In this document: positions 11,380 through 24,100 of the stretch, piece by piece
Numbering within the stretch: the first letter of the stretch is position 1
Layout: every line of letters begins with the position of its first letter
From: Sipunculus nudus
Lineage: Eukaryota > Annelida > Sipuncula > Golfingiida > Sipunculidae
Length of the DNA stretch: 64,000 nucleotides
Reading direction: 5' to 3'
Assembly (NCBI GenBank): GCA_026874595.1
Contig: CM049306.1
Location: forward strand, 1,938,019 to 2,002,018
Notes under the pieces: generated by a model
Told to the model about the DNA's origin: nothing
Databases searched by the model: none
What the model saw: only the letters and a program-made list of their open reading frames with translations
Translations under genes and position numbers: made by a program

Positions 11380-13503
11380 GGTTTTTGCCCATAAAAAACA
11401 GGTCAATGTAGGTGGCACATCAAAATCTGCAACTTCAAATATGAGTCATGTGACCAACATTTGCACAATACTTGGTAATGCTAGCTTCTGTCATTTCTGA
11501 GATAACTATGTCAGTATGCTTATATGGCCAATTGACCATTCGAATTCATTTAACTCCACTGAAATTCATCAAATGCAAACCATTTGAACAAACTTGTGAG
11601 TGCTTGCCTCTGGGATCATTTCTGTAAAATATTGAACAATTTGGCTGGACCGTTTACAAGAAGACTTTTAAAGGTTTTTCAGCTTTTCCCCTATAAAATC
11701 TAAGTAAATGCAGATAGCAAAAACATAAGCTGAATCCAACAACATTTGATATGTGACAGATAATTGCATAAAATCTGGGGATAGTAGCTCCTGCAATTCC
11801 TGAGAAATTATGGGTTGATATACAGATGACCAATGACCCTCGTACAATAAAAGGTCAATGCAGGTGGCGCCACCAATACCTGGATATTATATATGACTCA
11901 TGTGACCAACACTGGCATAAAATTTGGTGATGATAGCTCTTGCCGTATCTGAGATTGTCATTTTAGTATGCTTTTTTGGACAGATGACTAGGTTCAACTT
12001 CCTGTAATTTGGCCAAAATTCACAGAACTTGAACCATTTGAACAAACGTAAGAGAGATGGTATAAAAGATTATTTCTGTGAAATATTGAACAAATTGGCT
12101 TGACAGTTTCAGAGGAGAAGATTTTTAAAGGTTTTTTAGCTTTTTCTCTATAAAATCTAAGAAAATGCAGATTTTTTTCAGATGGCTAATTTTTTGCATT
12201 AAATTTCATGATGCTAGCTCCAGTCGTTTTTCAAAATAGTATTGGTTAACGTATACCTGTGATTGTAAACATTGCCTGGCATGAGGAAATTTAAAATCAT
12301 AAATCTACATTTTTTAAAAGTTTTTAAAAAACATTCTTGTCAATATTAACCATAGATAACCTGAAATCTAAATGTCTGGAGGCATGATGTAACGAATGCT
12401 GATAAACTGGTTCCAGGCTAGATGTATCTGCTTCACACAGCTAACATATATGGTAAAATGACTCAATGCAATCTTTATTATTCAGCCAAAATTCATTCTT
12501 TGAAACCATAAAAGACAATTATTATAAGAATTATTCAGGGGATTATTCTTGTAAAATATTAAACAAACTGGCCTCAGTGGCGTCAGCAAAAAAACGTTTT
12601 GCAGGTTTATAACTTATATGGGAAAATAAAGCAAAATGGTTAAGTTAAGCTTCCAATAACTCAGCCAAAAATCACTAAACCAAAACCATTTGAACAAACT
12701 TGAATTATCAACATCTAAGGATAATTAATGTGTGAGATTTAAGAATATGGCCCAGTGGTTTTTTAGAAGAAGATCTTTGTAGCCACTGAGCTAAAATGGG
12801 CTGTTATGGCATATGACTAATATTCAGCTTCCCATAACTCAGCCAAAAGTCACTGAACTGAGACCATTTGAAAAACTTCAGAAAGCACTACCCTAGAATC
12901 ATTTCTGTGCGATATTAAACAATTTGGCCAAAAGGTTTCAGAGAAGAAGTTTTTTGTAGCCGTCAGTATGATACGGGCACTGATGACCCCCATTCAAAAA
13001 AGGCCGATGCAGGTGGCGCCACCAATACCTGAATTTCAGACATAACTCATGTGACCAACATTGGCATAAAATTTGGTGATGACAGCTCCAATCTTCTAAG
13101 ATTGTAATTTTAGTATGCTTTTTTGGACAGATGACTAAGTTCAACTAGCTGTAACTCGGCCAAAAATCACCGAACTTAAACCATTCGAACAAACTTGAGA
13201 GAGATTGTTCCAGGGATCATTTCTGTGAAATATTGGACAATTTGGATGAACAGTTTCGGAGAAGAAGATTTTTAAAGTTTTTTTAGCTTTTTCTCTACAA
13301 AATCTAAGAAAATGCAGTTAGCCAAAAAAAAAGCAAAATCCGATAGAGTTTTTTTTATGACTAATTTTTTGCCGAAAATTTCTTGATGCTAACTCTTGCT
13401 GTTTTCAAGATAGTATGGGTTAACGTACAGACGACTGACGATGGCCGACGGACGCCAGACGACACCACACCATCGCATAAGCTCACAGGTTCGCTAAAAA
13501 AGG
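11380..13503. mobile_element. Degenerate dispersed repeat region with GGTGGCGCCACC cores
   Basis: Recurrent blocks 'caggtggcgccaccaatacc' (about 11858 and 13010), 'tcatgtgaccaacattggc' and 'cagatgactaagttcaac' show at least two internal copies of one unit. The right end (caccatcgcataagctcaca, then ttcgctaaaa, near 13470-13500) recurs at 36578-36605 after a similar interior, so both are copies of one dispersed family. No protein-coding potential seen. Confidence 0.65.
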
Positions 13504-13742
13504 ACAGACAGACTGGTAGACAAACAAAGCGGATAATATATGAAGTTTCAATTATTTCCTAATTTTTTATTATATCAAATTTTTTAAAAGTTTTAAATCT
13601 ATAATAATACACAACTGAATATATAATTTGCTTTAAAATTTCAGACTTAAATAGCTTAATTCCAAACACATACAGAATATGAAAGTTATTTCAATAGTGC
13701 TTATAGGAAAAATTTCATAATTAATACATTTTATATATTTAA

Positions 13743-13885
13743 CCCTTTACTGTTTACATTTATTTTCGATTTCCGACAAATTCTGACACTATTTATATTA
13801 ACTTTAACAGCCATTTCTTTTCAAGCTTTTTTTGTATCTTTATCAAATTTTGAGTGCTCTTTAGTAGCTTGTAAACAGTAAAGGG
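13743..13885. mobile_element. 143-bp piggyBac-type MITE flanked by TTAA
   Basis: The element starts CCCTTTACTGTTTACA and ends TGTAAACAGTAAAGGG, a perfect 16-bp terminal inverted repeat. It is flanked by TTAA on both sides (13739-13742 and 13886-13889). TTAA targets and termini beginning CCC are hallmarks of piggyBac-like transposons. The 111-bp interior has no coding capacity, so this is a non-autonomous copy. The intact ends suggest recent insertion. Confidence 0.88.
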
Positions 13886-14117
13886 TTAATGATAACGGAA
13901 AGATGATGGACAGAGCTGATCACTTTATGTTCCATTCTCCTAAGGTAAGAATATGTTTCAATAAGATCTTAATTTTTCTAATCATTTTTTTTAAATTAAA
14001 TAAATTTTACACATTTGCAATAAAAACTAATGTCCTAGTGTACAGGAATCAATGGCAGCAGGGGGGGGGGGAGATGGTGGTATTAACAACACTTCTGCAT
14101 ACAATTACAAGGCAAAA

Positions 14118-15063
14118 AAAAGCCTGATCTCCAATTCTGCCAAGGCAGGAAAATAATTGACAAATGTTTGTATTAGATCCTCATTTTTTGGGATTGGGGT
14201 GTTGATATGAGAATAACTGTGCACCTGTCACAGCAGGGGATCTCCCCCAGTGAATGTAACAAATCAGAAACCCTTGCATAGCTGACTTCCAGTGACCTGG
14301 AGTGGGACCCTGCATCTGGACAAAGCAACTAAGTACAATAGAGCCTCAAGAAAAAAAATCAATTACTTGCCAAATTTTCAAGCTTTTATTTTCAAATTTC
14401 AGATTTAAAATAATAAAATACTTATGGTTACATGCTGTGAAAAATTAAATCAATAGTACTTACAGGAAAAAAACATGCCATGGTCAAAGTTGGGCAAAAT
14501 TTAAGGTACTGATTTTATTTTTATGCTAATAATTTAAAAAATTTACAAAATTCAGATCTAATTTTGGGTAAACAATTGAATCTTAATTAAACAAAGTTAT
14601 ATACTTGGGAAAAATAGTCTCTAGTTTCAATATTTTTCATGTTAAGTGAGTAAATATTTTTCCTGATTTTTTTACAAAGTCCATTATGTTGGGGCCCATA
14701 ACTTAGAGAAATTATACTTAACAGACTTAATTCCAGGCATGTATATAGGAAATATATAGGAGATTACTTCTGGTAAATATTAAGAAAAACAGAAGAATGG
14801 TTTTGATATTTGGCAGTCCTGAAGTGTCATAATAGGTTTTAATGGAAATTTGAGTTTTTTTCTAAATATCTCAAAGGGATGAAGTCATTTTGACCTAATT
14901 TTCGGTATGGTGGGAAATTTTGGGGACATCTAACAGTATGCCAAATTTTGTAGGATTTGTAGGACTAACGGTTTTAAAATGTGCCAGTCTAACGGATGGA
15001 CAGACGGACGGACAATGGACCACAACTATAGCTCAGTTGACTTATAGTCAGCTGAGCTAAAAA
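14118..15063. mobile_element. Dispersed element copy ending in a 3' hairpin
   Basis: The interior shares blocks with 31760-33146, 39440-39600, 41530-42321 and 53113-53677, for example 'gccatggtcaaagttgggca', 'aaggtactgattttattttt' and 'tggacagacggacgg'. The right end is the hairpin ctcagttgac / gtcagctgag followed by CTAAAA. The left part (cctgatctccaattctgcca and the 'gtcacagcaggggatctccc' block) is also found at 40460-40530 and 41530-41660. Non-coding. Confidence 0.7.
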
Positions 15064-15119
15064 AACTGAGAAAAATATCACACTATAACTGATTGTGACA
15101 CTTTTTTAAAATGCACCTA

Positions 15120-18100
15120 GTGCCTCTTCAGTTTGTTGTACTGGTTTTTGATGTTATTGTACTACCTGAATGTGGAATGTCCTGGGAACTGCTTAAATTT
15201 TTAATACTGGTTTCTAATGTTATTGTCCTCCCTGAATCTGGAGATTCATGAGTACCTCTTCAGTTTGCTGTACTGGTTTTTGATGTTATTGTCCTACCTG
15301 AATCTGGAGTGTCCTGGATGCCTCTTCAGTTTGCTGTACTGGTTTTTGATGTTATTGTCCTACCTGAATCTGGAGTGTCCTGGGGGCCTCTTCAGTTTGC
15401 TGTACTGGTTTTTGATGTTATTGTCCTACCTGAATCTGGAGTGTCCTGGGGGCCTCTTCAGTGTGCTGTACTGGTTTTTGATGTTATTGTTCTACCTGAA
15501 TCTGGAGTTTCCTGTGTGCCTCTTCAGTTTGCTGTAGCAGTTTTTGATGTCATTGTCCTACCTGAATCTGGAGTGTCCTGGGTGCCTCTACAGTTTGCTG
15601 TAGTGGTTTTTTATGTTAATATCCTCCCTGAATCTGGAGTGTCCTGGATGCCTCTTCAGTTTGCGATAGTGGTTTTTGATGTTATTGTCCTACCTGAATC
15701 TGGAGTGTCCTGGGGGCCTCTTCAGTTTGCTGTAGTGGTTTATGATGTTAATGTCCTACCTGAATCTGGAGTGTCCTGGATACCTCTTCAGTTTGCTGTA
15801 CTGGTTTTTGATGTTATTGTCCTACCTGAATCTGGAGTGTCCTGGGTGTGTCTTCAGTTTGCTGTACTGGTTTTTGATGTTATTGTCCTACCTGAATCTG
15901 GAGTGTCCATTGATGCCTCTTCAGTTTGCTGTACTGGTTTTTCATGTTATTGTCCTACCTGAATCTGGAGTGTCCTGGGGGCCTCTTCAGTTTGCTGTAC
16001 TGGTTTTTTATGTTATTGTCCTACCTGAATCTGGAGTGCCCTGGGGGCCTCTTCAGTTTGCTGTACTGGTTTATGATGTTATTGTCCTACCTGAATCTGG
16101 AGTGTCCTGGGGGCCTCTTCAGTTTGCTGTACTGGTTTTTTATGTTATTGTCCTACCTGAATCTGGAGTGTCCTGGATGCCTCTTCAGTTTGCTGTACTG
16201 GTTTTTGATGTTAATGTCCTACCTGAATCTGGAAAGTCCTGGGGGCCTCTTCAGTTTGCTGTACTGGTTTTTGATGTTAATGTCCTACCTGAATCTTGAG
16301 TGTCCTGGGGTCCTCTTCAGTTTGCTGTACTGGTTTTTGATGTTATTGTCCTCCCTGAATCTGGAGTGTCCTAGGTGCCTCTTCAGTTTGCTGTTCTGGT
16401 TTTTTATGTTATTGTCCTACCTGAATCTGGAGTGTCCTGGGTGTCTCTTCAGTTTGCTGTAATGGTTTTTGATGTTATTGTCCTACCTGAATCTGGAGTG
16501 TCCTGGATGCCTCTTCAGTTTGCTGTACTGGTTTATGATGTTATTGTCCTACCTGAATCTGGAGTGTCCTGGATGCCTCTTCAGTTTGCTGTAGTGGTTT
16601 TTTATGTTAATGTCCTACCTGAATCTGGAGTGTCCTGGGGGCCTCTTCAGTTTGCTGTACTGGTTTTTTATGTTATTGTCCTACCTGAATCTGGAGTGTC
16701 CTGGATGCCTCTTCAGTTTGCTGTACTGGTTTTTGATGTTAATGTCCTACCTGAATCTGGAAAGTCCTGGGGGCCTCTTCAGTTTGCTGTACTGGTTTTT
16801 GATGTTAATGTCCTACCTGAATCTGGAGTGTCCTGGGTGTCTCTTCAGTTTGCTGTACTGGTTTATGATGTTATTGTCCTACCTGAATCTGGAGTGTCCT
16901 GGGGGCCTCTTCAGTTTGCTGTACTGGTTTTTTATGTTATTGTCCTACCTGAATCTGGAGTGTCCTGGGTGTCTCTTCATTTTGCTGTAGTGGTTTTTGA
17001 TGTTATTGTCCTACCTGAATCTGGAGTGCCCTGGGGGCCTCTTCAGTTTGCTGTACTGGTTTATGATGTTATTGTCCTACCTGAATCTGGAGTGTCCTGG
17101 GGGCCTCTTCAGTTTGCTGTACTGGTTTTTTATGTTATTGTCCTACCTGAATCTGGAGTGTCCTGGATGCCTCTTCAGTTTGCTGTACTGGTTTTTGATG
17201 TTAATGTCCTACCTGAATCTGGAAAGTCCTGGGGGCCTCTTCAGTTTGCTGTACTGGTTTTTGATGTTAATGTCCTACCTGAATCTTGAGTGTCCTGGGG
17301 TCCTCTTCAGTTTGCTGTACTGGTTTTTGATGTTATTGTCCTCCCTGAATCTGGAGTGTCCTAGGTGCCTCTTCAGTTTGCTGTTCTGGTTTTTTATGTT
17401 ATTGTCCTACCTGAATCTGGAGTGTCCTGGGTGTCTCTTCAGTTTGCTGTAATGGTTTTTGATGTTATTGTCCTACCTGAATCTGGAGTGTCCTGGATGC
17501 CTCTTCAGTTTGCTGTACTGGTTTATGATGTTATTGTCCTACCTGAATCTGGAGTGTCCTGGATGCCTCTTCAGTTTGCTGTACTGGTTTTTGATGTTAT
17601 TGTCCTACCTGAATCTGGAGTGTCCTGGATGCCTCTTCAGTTTGCTGTACTGGTTTTTTATGTTATTGTCCTACCTGAATCTGAAGTGTCCTGGGGGCCT
17701 CTTCAGTTTGCTGTAGTGGTTTTTTATGTTAATGTCCTACCTGAATCTGGAGTGTCCTGGATGCCTCTTCAGTTTGCTGTAGTGGTTTTTTATGTTAATG
17801 TCCTACCTGAATCTGGAGTGTCCTGGGGGCCTCTTCAGTTTGCTGTACTGGTTTTTTATGTTATTGTCCTACCTGAATCTGGAGTGTCCTGGATGCCTCT
17901 TCAGTTTGCTGTACTGGTTTTTGATGTTAATGTCCTACCTGAATCTGGAAAGTCCTGGGGGCCTCTTCAGTTTGCTGTACTGGTTTTTGATGTTAATGTC
18001 CTACCTGAATCTGGAGTGTCCTGGGTGTCTCTTCATTTTGCTGTAGTGGTTTTTCATGTTATTGTCCTCCCTGAATCTGGAGTGTCCTAGGTGCCTCTTC

Positions 18101-21100
18101 AGTTTGCTGTTCTGGTTTTTTTATGTTATTGTCCTATCTGAATCTGGAGTGTCCTGGGTGTCTCTTCAGTTTGCTGTAATGGTTTTTGATGTTATTGTCC
18201 TACCTGAATCTGGAGTGTCCTGGATGCCTCTTCAGTTTGCTGTACTGGTTTATGATGTTATTGTCCTACCTGAATCTGGAGTGTCCTGGATGCCTCTTCA
18301 GTTTGCTGTACTGGTTTTTGATGTTATTGTCCTACCTGAATCTGGAGTGTCCTGGATGCCTCTTCAGTTTGCTGTACTGGTTTTTTATGTTATTGTCCTA
18401 CCTGAATCTGAAGTGTCCTGGGGGCCTCTTCAGTTTGCTGTAGTGGTTTTTTATGTTAATGTCCTACCTGAATCTGGAGTGTCCTGGATACCTCTTCAGT
18501 TTGCTGTAGTGGTTTTTTATGTTAATGTCCTACCTGAATCTGGAGTGTCCTGGGGGCCTCTTCAGTTTGCTGTACTGGTTTTTTATGTTATTGTCCTACC
18601 TGAATCTGGAGTGTCCTGGATGCCTCTTCAGTTTGCTGTACTGGTTTTTGATGTTAATGTCCTACCTGAATCTGGAAAGTCCTGGGGGCCTCTTCAGTTT
18701 GCTGTACTGGTTTTTGATGTTAATGTCCTACCTGAATCTGGAGTGTCCTGGGTGTCTCTTCATTTTGCTGTAGTGGTTTTTGATGTTATTGTCCTACCTG
18801 AATCTGGAGTGCCCTGGGGGCCTCTTCAGTTTGCTGTACTGGTTTATGATGTTATTGTCCTACCTGAATCTGGAGTGTCCTGGGGGCCTCTTCAGTTTGC
18901 TGTACTGGTTTTTTATGTTATTGTCCTACATGAATCTGGAGTGTCCTGGATGCCTCTTCAGTTTGCTGTACTGGTTTTTGATGTTAATGTCCTACCTGAA
19001 TCTGGAAAGTCCTGGGGGCCTCTTCAGTTTGCTGTACTGGTTTTTGATGTTAATGTCCTACCTGAATCTTGAGTGTCCTGGGGTCCTCTTCAGTTTGCTG
19101 TACGGGTTTTTGATGTTATTGTCCTCCCTGAATCTGGAGTGTCCTAGGTGCCTCTTCAGTTTGCTGTTCTGGTTTTTTATGTTATTGTCCTACCTGAATC
19201 TGGAGTGTCCTGGGTGTCTCTTCAGTTTGCTGTAATGGTTTTTGATGTTATTGTCCTACCTGAATCTGGAGTGTCCTGGATGCCTCTTCAGTTTGCTGTA
19301 CTGGTTTATGATGTTATTGTCCTACCTGAATCTGGAGTGTCCTGGATGCCTCTTCAGTTTGCTGTACTGGTTTTAGATGTTATTGTCCTACCTGAATCTG
19401 GAGTGTCCTGGATGCCTCTTCAGTTTGCTGTACTGGTTTTTTATGTTATTGTCCTACCTGAATCTGGAGTGTCCTGGGGGCCTCTTCAGTTTGCTGTAGT
19501 GGTTTTTTATGTTAATGTCCTACCTGAATCTGGAGTGTCCTGGATGCCTCTTCAGTTTGCTGTAGTGGTTTTTTATGTTAATGTCCTACCTGAATCTGGA
19601 GTGTCCTGGGGGCCTCTTCAGTTTGCTGTACTGGTTTTTTATGTTATTGTCCTACCTGAATCTGGAGTGTCCTGGATGCCTCTTCAGTTTGCTGTACTGG
19701 TTTTTGATGTTAATGTCCTACCTGAATCTGGAAAGTCCTGGGGGCCTCTTCAGTTTGCTGTACTGGTTTTTGATGTTAATGTCCTACCTGAATCTGGAGT
19801 GTCCTGGGTGTCTCTTCATTTTGCTGTAGTGGTTTTTGATGTTATTGTCCTACCTGAATCTGGAGTGCCCTGGGGGCCTCTTCAGTTTGCTGTACTGGTT
19901 TATGATGTTATTGTCCTACCTGAATCTGGAGTGTCCTGGGGGCCTCTTCAGTTTGCTGTACTGGTTTTTTATGTTATTGTCCTACATGAATCTGGAGTGT
20001 CCTGGATGCCTCTTCAGTTTGCTGTACTGGTTTTTGATGTTAATGTCCTACCTGAATCTGGAAAGTCCTGGGGGCCTCTTCAGTTTGCTGTACTGGTTTT
20101 TGATGTTAATGTCCTACCTGAATCTTGAGTGTCCTGGGGTCCTCTTCAGTTTGCTGTACGGGTTTTTGATGTTATTGTCCTCCCTGAATCTGGAGTGTCC
20201 TAGGTGCCTCTTCAGTTTGCTGTTCTGGTTTTTTATGTTATTGTCCTACCTGAATCTGGAGTGTCCTGGGTGTCTCTTCAGTTTGCTGTAATGGTTTTTG
20301 ATGTTATTGTCCTACCTGAATCTGGAGTGTCCTGGATGCCTCTTCAGTTTGCTGTACTGGTTTATGATGTTATTGTCCTACCTGAATCTGGAGTGTCCTG
20401 GATGCCTCTTCAGTTTGCTGTACTGGTTTTAGATGTTATTGTCCTACCTGAATCTGGAGTGTCCTGGATGCCTCTTCAGTTTGCTGTACTGGTTTTTTAT
20501 GTTATTGTCCTACCTGAATCTGGAGTGTCCTGGGGGCCTCTTCAGTTTGCTGTAGTGGTTTTTTATGTTAATGTCCTACCTGAATCTGGAGTGTCCTGGA
20601 TGCCTCTTCAGTTTGCTGTAGTGGTTTTTTATGTTAATGTCCTACCTGAATCTGGAGTGTCCTGGGGGCCTCTTCAGTTTGCTGTACTGGTTTTTTATGT
20701 TATTGTCCTACCTGAATCTGGAGTGTCCTGGATGCCTCTTCAGTTTGCTGTACTGGTTTTTGATGTTAATGTCCTACCTGAATCTGGAAAGTCCTGGGGG
20801 CCTCTTCAGTTTGCTGTACTGGTTTTTGATGTTAATGTCCTACCTGAATCTGGAGTGTCCTGGGTGTCTCTTCAGTTTGCTGTACTGGTTTTTGATGTTA
20901 TTGTCCTCCCTGAATCTGGAGTGTCCTAGGTGCCTCTTCAGTTTGCTGTTCTGGTTTTTTATGTTATTGTCCTACCTGAATCTAGAGTGTCCTGGGTGTC
21001 TCTTCAGTTTGCTGTAATGGTTTTTGATGTTATTGTCCTACCTGAATCTGGAGTGTCCTGGATGCCTCTTCAGTTTGCTGTACTGGTTTTTGATGTTATT

Positions 21101-24100
21101 GTCCTACCTGAATCTGGAGTGTCCTGGATGCCTCTTCAGTTTGCTGTACTGGTTTTTGATGTTATTGTCCTACCTGAATCTGGAGTGTCCTGGGTGTCTC
21201 TTCAGTTTGCTGTACTGGTTTTTGATGTTATTGTCCTACCTGAATCTGGAGTGTCCTCGATGCCTCTTCAGTTTGCTGTACTGGTTTTTGATGTTATTGT
21301 CCTACCTGAATCTGGAGTGTCCTGGGTGTCTCTTCAGTTTGCTGTACTGGTTTTTGATGTTATTGTCCTACCTGAATCTGGAGTGTCCTGGATGCCTCTT
21401 CAGTTTGCTGTAGTGGTTTTTTATGTTAATGTCCTACCTGAATCTGGAGTGTCCTGGGGGCCTCTTCAGTTTGCTGTACTGGTTTTTGATGTTATTGTCC
21501 TACCTGAATCTGGAGTGTCCTGGATGCCTCTTCAGTTTGCTGTACTGGTTTTTGATGTTAATGTCCTACCTGAATCTGGAAAGTCCTGAGGGCCTCTTCA
21601 GTTTGTTGTACTGGTTTTTGATGTTAATGTCCTACCTGAATCTGGAGTGTCCTGGGTGTCTCTTCAGTTTGCTGTACTGGTTTTTGATGTTATTGTCCTC
21701 CCTGAATCTGGAGTGTCCTAGGTGCCTCTTCAGTTTGCTGTTCTGGTTTTTTATGTTATTGTCCTACCTGAATCTGGAGTGTCCTGGGTGTCTCTTCAGT
21801 TTGCTGTACTGGTTTTTGATGTTATTGTCCTACCTGAATCTGGAGTGTCCTGGATGCCTCTTCAGTTTGCTGTACTGGTTTATGATGTTATTGTCCTACC
21901 TGAATCTGGAGTGTCCTGGATGCCTCTTCAGTTTGCTGTACTGGTTTTTGATGTTATTGTCCTACCTGAATCTGGAGTGTCCTGGGTGTCTCTTCAGTTT
22001 GCTGTACTGGTTTTTGATGTTATTGTCCTACCTGAATCTGCAGTGTCCTCGATGCCTCTTCAGTTTGCTGTACTGGTTTTTCATGTTATTGTCCTACCTG
22101 AATCTGGAGTGTCCTGGGGGCCTCTTCAGTTTGCTGTACTGGTTTTTGATGTTATTGTCCTACCTGAATCTGGAGTGTCCTGGGTGTCTCTTCAGTTTGC
22201 TGTAGTGGTTTTTGATGTTATTGTCCTACCTGAATCTGGAGTGCCCTGGGGGCCTCTTCAGTTTGCTGTACTGGTTTATGATGGTATTGTCCTACCTGAA
22301 TCTGGAGTGTCCTGGGGGCCTCTTCAGTTTGCTGTACTGGTTTTTCATGTTATTGTCCTACCTGAATCTGGAGTGTCCTGGGGGCCTCTTCAGTTTGCTG
22401 TACTGGTTTTTGATGTTAATGTCCTACCTGAATCTGGAAAGTCCTGGGGGCCTCTTCAGTTTGCTGTACTGGTTTTTGATGTTATTGTCCTACCTGAATC
22501 TGGAGTGTCCTGGATGCCTCTTCAGTTTGCTGTACTGGTTTATGATGTTATTGTCCTACCTGAATCTGGAGTGTCCTGGGGGCCTCTTCAGTTTGCTGTA
22601 CTGGTTTTTTATGTTATTGTCCTACCTGAATCTGGAGTGTCCTGGGTGTCTCTTCAGTTTGCTGTAATGGTTTTTGATGTTATTGTCCTACCTGAATCTG
22701 GAGTGTCCTGGATGCCTCTTCAGTTTGCTGTACTGGTTTTTGATGTTATTGTCCTACCTGAATCTGGAGTGTCCTGGATGCCTCTTCAGTTTGCTGTACT
22801 GGTTTTTGATGTTATTGTCCTACCTGAATCTGGAGTGTCCTGGGTGTCTCTTCAGTTTGCTGTACTGGTTTTTGATGTTATTGTCCTACCTGAATCTGGA
22901 GTGTCCTCGATGCCTCTTCAGTTTGCTGTACTGGTTTTTGATGTTATTGTCCTACCTGAATCTGGAGTGTCCTGGGTGTCTCTTCAGTTTGCTGTACTGG
23001 TTTTTGATGTTATTGTCCTACCTGAATCTGGAGTGTCCTGGATGCCTCTTCAGTTTGCTGTAGTGGTTTTTTATGTTAATGTCCTACCTGAATCTGGAGT
23101 GTCCTGGGGGCCTCTTCAGTTTGCTGTACTGGTTTTTGATGTTATTGTCCTACCTGAATCTGGAGTGTCCTGGATGCCTCTTCAGTTTGCTGTACTGGTT
23201 TTTGATGTTAATGTCCTACCTGAATCTGGAAAGTCCTGAGGGCCTCTTCAGTTTGTTGTACTGGTTTTTGATGTTAATGTCCTACCTGAATCTGGAGTGT
23301 CCTGGGTGTCTCTTCAGTTTGCTGTACTGGTTTTTGATGTTATTGTCCTCCCTGAATCTGGAGTGTCCTAGGTGCCTCTTCAGTTTGCTGTTCTGGTTTT
23401 TTATGTTATTGTCCTACCTGAATCTGGAGTGTCCTGGGTGTCTCTTCAGTTTGCTGTACTGGTTTTTGATGTTATTGTCCTACCTGAATCTGGAGTGTCC
23501 TGGATGCCTCTTCAGTTTGCTGTACTGGTTTATGATGTTATTGTCCTACCTGAATCTGGAGTGTCCTGGATGCCTCTTCAGTTTGCTGTACTGGTTTTTG
23601 ATGTTATTGTCCTACCTGAATCTGGAGTGTCCTGGGTGTCTCTTCAGTTTGCTGTACTGGTTTTTGATGTTATTGTCCTACCTGAATCTGGAGTGTCCTC
23701 GATGCCTCTTCAGTTTGCTGTACTGGTTTTTCATGTTATTGTCCTACCTGAATCTGGAGTGTCCTGGGGGCCTCTTCAGTTTGCTGTACTGGTTTTTGAT
23801 GTTATTGTCCTACCTGAATCTGGAGTGTCCTGGGTGTCTCTTCAGTTTGCTGTAGTGGTTTTTGATGTTATTGTCCTACCTGAATCTGGAGTGCCCTGGG
23901 GGCCTCTTCAGTTTGCTGTACTGGTTTATGATGGTATTGTCCTACCTGAATCTGGAGTGTCCTGGGGGCCTCTTCAGTTTGCTGTACTGGTTTTTCATGT
24001 TATTGTCCTACCTGAATCTGGAGTGTCCTGGGGGCCTCTTCAGTTTGCTGTACTGGTTTTTGATGTTAATGTCCTACCTGAATCTGGAAAGTCCTGGGGG

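Larger units (their letters stand above)
8725..15119 (-). other. HINFP intron H/I, distal part: dispersed repeats, no gene
   Basis: This is the part of the 19.1-kb intron between exons H and I that lies next to exon I. It is filled with dispersed repeat copies annotated separately: a fragment at about 8935-9135, a full copy at 9364-10147, 130-bp subrepeats at about 10145-10470, a degenerate GGTGGCGCCACC-type region to 13503, a MITE at 13743-13885 and another copy ending at 15063. I see no reading frame with gene-like composition on either strand. Confidence 0.75.
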
